DNA of 34,778 bases from Candidatus Obscuribacterales bacterium. Its GTDB lineage: Bacteria; Cyanobacteriota; Vampirovibrionia; Obscuribacterales; Obscuribacteraceae. Made by a program: the position numbers and the translations under genes. Under the pieces are notes generated by a model that worked only from the letters and a program-made list of their open reading frames with translations, was not told the origin of the DNA and did not search any database. Below, in pieces: positions 31,292-34,778 of the stretch; within the stretch, counting starts at the first letter, position 1; the number at the start of each line of letters is the position of its first letter. Location of the stretch: positions 1 through 34,778 of the forward strand of contig JAIELX010000111.1 of the NCBI GenBank assembly GCA_019752635.1, in the 5' to 3' direction.

Positions 31292-31741
31292 ATGCGCCGT
31301 ACCTGTAGCTGTCGGGAGACCCCGAGCTGTCTTTACATGGCATTCAAGCCCTATGGTGCGCAGCAGGTGCTGACGGAGCCGAACGCAGTTCTGAAGGCTT
31401 GGCTCGGGAGTGAGGCTCCCGTGCTGTGGGGGTCAATGCTTGCGGCGGTCAACCACCAACGCACTCGCAGCTCCGATCCCGCCGTGAACCGCATCGACAC
31501 CTTTGCCCTCGTTCGCTTCGAGCTGTATTTCCCGGTGTCCATGGCTTTGAGCGAAGCGCTCACCGAAATCCAGTCGCCGGACCCGCGCGCCGCATTCGGG
31601 CGGTGTTTCGTCGCCAACGAAGGAGCCCTCGAAATCCTCCGCCCGCTCATGTGCGACCCGACCAGGGCGGACGTCTGGATGCGACTGATCACGGCTGATG
31701 CGGCTGAGGCCATTCACCGCAGCGGCTACGCCGGCGATTGA
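31292..31741 (+). CDS. Hypothetical protein with N-terminal Cys motif
   Basis: This encodes 149 residues. The start at 31292 has a strong GGAGGAG 6-9 bases upstream. An earlier start at 31253 has no such site. The N-terminus (MRRTCSCRETPSCLYM) has three Cys in CxC-x(5)-C spacing, a possible metal site. The remainder is a mixed helical, soluble domain. I recognise no family. Third codon positions are GC-rich as in the carbonic anhydrase genes that follow, which supports coding. It is separated from them by a 290-base region with repeats. Confidence 0.65.
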   Translation: MRRTCSCRETPSCLYMAFKPYGAQQVLTEPNAVLKAWLGSEAPVLWGSMLAAVNHQRTRSSDPAVNRIDTFALVRFELYFPVSMALSEALTEIQSPDPRAAFGRCFVANEGALEILRPLMCDPTRADVWMRLITADAAEAIHRSGYAGD

Positions 31742-31815
31742 CGACTGCTTCCCTCGCTTGTTCTTCGACGGAAAGGCGCCGTCGCCGCCACCCGGAGCAC
31801 AATCGAGGGACGAAC

Positions 31816-31934
31816 GCTTTCGGCACTTTTTGGTGCCGCGCGAAACTGAAAGATTGGCGAAAGTGGTGGTACCGCGAGGAACCGAAGGCTTTCGGCACTT
31901 TTTGGTGCAGTTGCAACTCTGAAAGATTGGCGAA
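31816..31934 (+). repeat. Imperfect tandem duplication with hairpin motifs
   Basis: A 21-base unit is present identically at 31816-31836 and 31878-31898, and a 16-base unit at 31846-31861 and 31919-31934. The two units have spacings of 62 and 73 bases, so the copies differ by an 11-base insertion. The 21-mer contains ggcac-ttttt-ggtgc, a small hairpin. The block lies between the 149-residue gene and carbonic anhydrase. It may be the remnant of a repeated intergenic element. Confidence 0.85.
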
Positions 31935-32029
31935 GGAAGAGGTTAATTCGCGGGAAGTGAAAAACCCCGCATCGGCATTTAATGCCAAAACATTCTCGTT
32001 TCAGACCTCAAACCATCTGGAGTATTTGG

Positions 32030-32647
32030 ATGGAAAAAGCTATTCGTGGCTACGAATACTTCCGCGAGAAGTTGTTGCCCAAGTACCGCGAGTTCTACGC
32101 CTTGCTGGCGCAAGGGCAAAACCCGGACACGTTCTTCATTCGTTGCAGCGATTCACGGGTGTGCCTTTGGAAGCTGCTCGGTATCGAGCCAGGCGACGGG
32201 TTCATCGCTGGCAACCCCGGGAACATCGTGACTCCGTGGAACACGGTGCTGGGAGGCGATCAAGCTGCCATCGAGTACGCGGTGAAAGTGCTGAAAGTGC
32301 GACACATCGTTGTGTTCGGTCACACCTGCTGTGGTGCGATGAACGCTCTGATCAACGGGCCTGAGTCGGTCAAGGAGCAGCTGCCGGCGCTCAGTAACAT
32401 GCTCTGCATGTGCCGCACTGACCATATGCATCCGCTAGTGCTTGCGGCAGGCGATCCGGAGAAGGCGCAGAACGCACTCACCGAGCTGCATGTGAAACAG
32501 CAGATGCTGAACCTGGACACCTACCCGTTCGTGGCCGCCGCCAGGGCGACCGGTGACTTGCAAGTTCACGGCTGGATCTTCAAGATCGCCGATGCCGAAG
32601 TTAATCGCTACGATGCGTCGACCGACAGTTTCGTGCATTTGATCTAA
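32030..32647 (+). CDS. Beta-class carbonic anhydrase
   Basis: This encodes 205 residues and interconverts CO2 and bicarbonate. I chose 32030 (GGAG 7 bases upstream) over 31982, which has no ribosome site. The zinc ligands are Cys39, His98 and Cys101 with the Asp41-Arg43 dyad in RCSDSRV, and GHTCCGAM. The spacing of these residues is nearly the same as in the E. coli enzyme Can (Cys42, Asp44, His98, Cys101). AGNPGNIVTPW takes the place of the usual RNAGN motif, which may mark a sub-branch. It is cytoplasmic, with no signal peptide. It lies 96 bases before a SulP-type anion transporter, a known partnership for bicarbonate handling. Confidence 0.92.
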   Translation: MEKAIRGYEYFREKLLPKYREFYALLAQGQNPDTFFIRCSDSRVCLWKLLGIEPGDGFIAGNPGNIVTPWNTVLGGDQAAIEYAVKVLKVRHIVVFGHTCCGAMNALINGPESVKEQLPALSNMLCMCRTDHMHPLVLAAGDPEKAQNALTELHVKQQMLNLDTYPFVAAARATGDLQVHGWIFKIADAEVNRYDASTDSFVHLI

Positions 32648-32682
32648 TTGGTGTCGCTGCCCTTCAGGGTGAAGATTTCATG

Positions 32683-32707
32683 GAAGCACTTGCTTTGGCA
32701 GTGCTTC
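32683..32707 (+). repeat. Hairpin between carbonic anhydrase and SulP
   Basis: gaagcac (32683-32689) pairs with gtgcttc (32701-32707) with an 11-base loop. No long T-tract follows. It is probably an intercistronic structure that adjusts expression and not a full terminator. Confidence 0.4.
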
Positions 32708-32743
32708 ATTTCGCGTGTCAACACACACTCTCTAGGATACTGA

Positions 32744-34261
32744 ATGACTAATGTGGCACCCAAAGTCTCCTATGCCAGGGAGTTTCTGGCATCCATCGTT
32801 GTGTTTTTGGTCGCTTTGCCGCTGTGCATGGGTATTGCCCAGGCCTGTGGTGTGCCCGCTCACAAGGGGCTGCTGACCGGCGTCATCGGGGGTCTGGTCT
32901 GCGGCAGTCTCTCCGGCTGCCGTCTCGGGGTAAGCGGTCCGACGGCCGGGCTTACCGTTACGCTCATCGAGCTGATTCGTGCCGAGGGGATTAGCGCCCT
33001 TGGACCAGTGGTTGTACTGGCAGGTCTGATCCAGCTGATTGCGGGAACGTTGAGGCTCGGAAACTGGTTCCTTGCCGTTTCGCCCGCCGTTGTGCGCGCG
33101 ATGATGACCGGCATGGGTTTGCTCATCGTCGCTTCGCAGATCCACATCGTGCTGGATCACCAGCCGCGCGGTGACGCAATCAGCAACATCATGTCTTTGC
33201 CGGAAGCGGTGATGTCATTGTTCGACGCTGCAGCGCCCATCAACCACCGTCTGGCAGCGATGGTCGGTGCCTGCACGGTGGCGTGTGCGTTCCTCTGGCG
33301 CTGCCTCAAGCTCGATAAGCGCCTGCATCTGCCTGAGTCGCTACTGCCGATCGTGCTTGCCACCGCCGGAGCATGGTTCCTCGGACTGACCATTCAGCGC
33401 GTGGATGTGCCTGATGCGCTCTCGGAGATGATCACGCCAATTGCTCTGGGGCAACTGTCCGTCTTGGGAAACCTGGCGATACTGAAGTTTGCTCTGACGG
33501 TGGCATTGATTGCCAGCACCGAGACTCTGTTGAGCGCCGCGTCGATTGATCAATGCACCGGTGAGCGAAGCGACTACAACAAGGAGCTACGGGCGCAGGG
33601 TATTGGCAATCTGACCTGTGGATTCCTTGGTGCACTGCCAGTCACCGGGGTGGTGGTGCGCTCAAAAGCCAACGTTGAGGCCGGCGCACGCACCCGTCTG
33701 TCCAGCATCCTGCACGGCGTGTGGCTGGTACTCGCTGTGGGCGCTCTGCCGTTTCTGCTGGAAAAGGTGCCGACGTGTGCTTTGGCCGCGCTGCTCGTGC
33801 TTACCGGCATTCGATTGATCGACTGGCGCGCGGTGAGGGACCTGCGCAAGTTTGGCTGGGGCGAGGTAGTCATCTTTGCCGCGACGGTGGTGCTGATTGT
33901 CACTACCGACTTGCTGATCGGAGTGGGCATCGGTCTGCTTCTGGCCTTCGCGCGGGCTGTTTGGAAGGTCTTACGAGTCAACGTCAACGTGGTGAAGGAG
34001 GACGGAAATCGTTACCAGGTCTACCTGACCGGGGCTGCTACCTTCGTGGCCAAGCCATCGCTCGCTCGCGAACTGGAGAAACTGCCGATGTCGGCGGAAG
34101 TGCATCTGCATTGCGACGCACTGCTGGTCATTGATCACGCGTGCCTCGAATTGCTTTCGAACTGGGCCGTCCGCAAGGAAAAGTCCGGCGGCAAAGTGAT
34201 CGTGGACTGGACCGATCTGACCAAGCGGGCTCATGGTTCGAATCAGCGGAAGCACCAGTAA
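32744..34261 (+). CDS. SulP-family anion (likely bicarbonate or sulfate) transporter
   Basis: This encodes 505 residues. The start at 32744 has AGGA 7 bases upstream. It is a polytopic membrane protein with some 10-14 TM segments. Signatures are CRLGVSGPTAGLTVT in the first quarter and STETLLSAASIDQ with NKELRAQGIGNLTCGFLG and TGVVVRSKANVEAGARTR in the second half, the most conserved part of SulP proteins. The C-terminal ~85 residues hold a short STAS-like domain (HCDALLVIDHACLELLSNW). SulP proteins move sulfate, bicarbonate or other anions, usually with Na+ or H+. The carbonic anhydrase just before it suggests bicarbonate. The coupling ion and substrate cannot be read from the sequence. Confidence 0.92.
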   Translation: MTNVAPKVSYAREFLASIVVFLVALPLCMGIAQACGVPAHKGLLTGVIGGLVCGSLSGCRLGVSGPTAGLTVTLIELIRAEGISALGPVVVLAGLIQLIAGTLRLGNWFLAVSPAVVRAMMTGMGLLIVASQIHIVLDHQPRGDAISNIMSLPEAVMSLFDAAAPINHRLAAMVGACTVACAFLWRCLKLDKRLHLPESLLPIVLATAGAWFLGLTIQRVDVPDALSEMITPIALGQLSVLGNLAILKFALTVALIASTETLLSAASIDQCTGERSDYNKELRAQGIGNLTCGFLGALPVTGVVVRSKANVEAGARTRLSSILHGVWLVLAVGALPFLLEKVPTCALAALLVLTGIRLIDWRAVRDLRKFGWGEVVIFAATVVLIVTTDLLIGVGIGLLLAFARAVWKVLRVNVNVVKEDGNRYQVYLTGAATFVAKPSLARELEKLPMSAEVHLHCDALLVIDHACLELLSNWAVRKEKSGGKVIVDWTDLTKRAHGSNQRKHQ

Positions 34262-34313
34262 GTCTACGGATCTGAGCGGCTCTCAACTCGAATCGAACAT
34301 CACTGGAGATTGA

Positions 34314-34520
34314 ATGGGAAAGTATCTGTACAACGCCTTGCGCGTGGTAATGTCCGTGCTCTGTGTCGCTGGCTTGCTCGCAGGGATCGAGATCAGTCTC
34401 TTCAAGGAGCATGCCAGTCCGCTGCACTGGGGGCACATCGGCATCGCGGTAGCTGTTGTCGGAGTCATTCTGGCGTGCATGTGGGATGCGAAAAATCCTC
34501 CGCGCAATGACCGCCGTTAA
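34314..34520 (+). CDS. Small two-TM membrane protein
   Basis: This encodes 68 residues. The start at 34314 has GGAG 6 bases upstream. Two hydrophobic segments are visible, at ~8-25 (ALRVVMSVLCVAGLLAGI) and ~41-56 (IGIAVAVVGVILACMW), with a short loop (LFKEHASPLHWGH) and a basic tail (RNDRR). I recognise no family. It is the third gene of the carbonic anhydrase-SulP group, 52 bases after SulP, and is followed by a clear terminator, so it ends that operon. A role as small subunit or regulator of the transporter is inference. Confidence 0.75.
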   Translation: MGKYLYNALRVVMSVLCVAGLLAGIEISLFKEHASPLHWGHIGIAVAVVGVILACMWDAKNPPRNDRR

Positions 34521-34558
34521 GAGCACCAGTGCCTGAACCGTGCCCTTAGCATCGGAGC

Positions 34559-34587
34559 AAGAGAGCGTCCTCATCGGAGGCTCTCTT
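34559..34587 (+). terminator. Intrinsic terminator of the carbonic anhydrase-SulP operon
   Basis: aagagagc (34559-34566) pairs with gctctctt (34580-34587), with an inner tcc/gga pairing, followed by gcttttcttt. It lies 38 bases past the last stop codon. Confidence 0.85.
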
Positions 34588-34603
34588 GCTTTTCTTTGTT
34601 CCG

Positions 34604-34654
34604 CCTCTCTCTCTCTCTCTCTCGCTCTCTCTTTCCTTCTTCCTTCTTCCTTTT
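34604..34654 (+). repeat. CT-rich simple-sequence tract
   Basis: About ten CT dinucleotides in a row, a single G, more CT, then three ccttctt-type units, all pyrimidine on the plus strand. It lies between the operon terminator and the possible IS end. It is prone to slippage and can form unusual DNA structure. Confidence 0.85.
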
Positions 34655-34701
34655 CATACCGCCTACTATACAGAGGAGGAGGTGGGCGCCAAAGTCGGTA
34701 A

Positions 34702-34778
34702 TGAGGTTCCCCAGCAAAAGTAGACAGGTAGTCTGGGCAAAAGTCGCTCCTGAAACTACAATGCAAAGGAGCAGAAAT
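34702..34778 (+). mobile_element. Possible left end of an IS3-like insertion sequence (partial)
   Basis: From 34702 the sequence starts TGAGGTTCCCCAGCAAAAGT and continues with AGACAG. This resembles the TG-starting terminal inverted repeats of IS3-family elements (a CCCC core followed by AAAAGT and AGAC). About 70 bases further comes AAAGGAGCAGAAAT at the window end, which would be the ribosome site and first bases of an ATG of the first transposase reading frame. The other end is outside the window. Confidence 0.35.

Larger units (their letters stand above)
34521..34778. other. Right edge: terminator, pyrimidine tract, possible IS end
   Basis: No complete gene is seen. It holds the operon terminator (34559-34587), a C/T tract (34604-34654) and a probable insertion-sequence left end from about 34702. 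The window stops right after a ribosome-site-like AAAGGAG. Confidence 0.6.

Noticed and set aside
1..34778. CRISPR array, rRNA or tRNA genes
   Set aside because: I found no regularly spaced direct repeats, no rRNA signatures and no tRNA-like cloverleaf in reading the sequence.

Overview
The window is bacterial chromosomal DNA of medium to high GC content with ordinary Shine-Dalgarno-led genes. It carries a bacterial release factor 2 gene with the programmed frameshift, signal-peptide proteins, sigma70-like promoters and intrinsic terminators. I cannot fix the phylum from the sequence. The gene mix (a PrkA/YeaH/SpoVR module, MoxR/vWA pairs, a DPPR-synthase-type UbiA, paired SPFH proteins) suits an environmental diderm such as a non-photosynthetic Cyanobacteriota (Obscuribacterales-like) lineage, but that is a guess.

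Left part (290-18078), all on the minus strand and read right to left. A divergent PrkA-like AAA+ protein (15949-18078) and a canonical PrkA serine kinase (13723-15891) come first. They are followed by a YeaH/DUF444 vWA protein (11824-13386), SpoVR/YcgB (10014-11804), and two small proteins with Cys-rich metal-binding-looking motifs (9240-9875, 8616-9158). Citrate synthase (6787-7968) follows as its own unit. Last is a three-gene set: a MoxR/CobS-like AAA+ ATPase with an extra N-terminal domain (5033-6109), a membrane-inserted vWA protein (2537-4951) and a membrane-anchored coiled-coil protein (290-2434). Several gaps between genes hold GC-rich hairpins without a T-tract. PrkA-YeaH-YcgB is a known stress and starvation module. 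Here it has a second PrkA paralogue and sits next to a separate AAA+/vWA set, which is the most interesting part of the window.

Middle part (19006-28457), also minus strand. It holds a polytopic GT39-type glycosyltransferase coupled to a DPPR-synthase-type UbiA prenyltransferase, then an orphan 79-residue gene ending in a 19-bp intrinsic terminator. Two tandem SPFH/prohibitin-like proteins follow, then prfB with a CTT-TGA-C frameshift, an exported IPT/TIG-like protein and a PfkB sugar kinase.

Right part (28770-34520), plus strand. It holds an exported TPR protein, cytidine deaminase, two unrecognised small genes, and an apparent inorganic-carbon operon: beta-carbonic anhydrase, SulP anion transporter and a 68-residue two-TM protein. 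The last ~80 bases look like the left end of an IS3-like insertion sequence cut off by the window edge.

By eye the genes fall into two composition classes. The left cluster, the SPFH pair and the carbon operon are GC-rich at third positions. The glycosyltransferase, ubiA, prfB, PfkB, TPR and cdd genes are more balanced.
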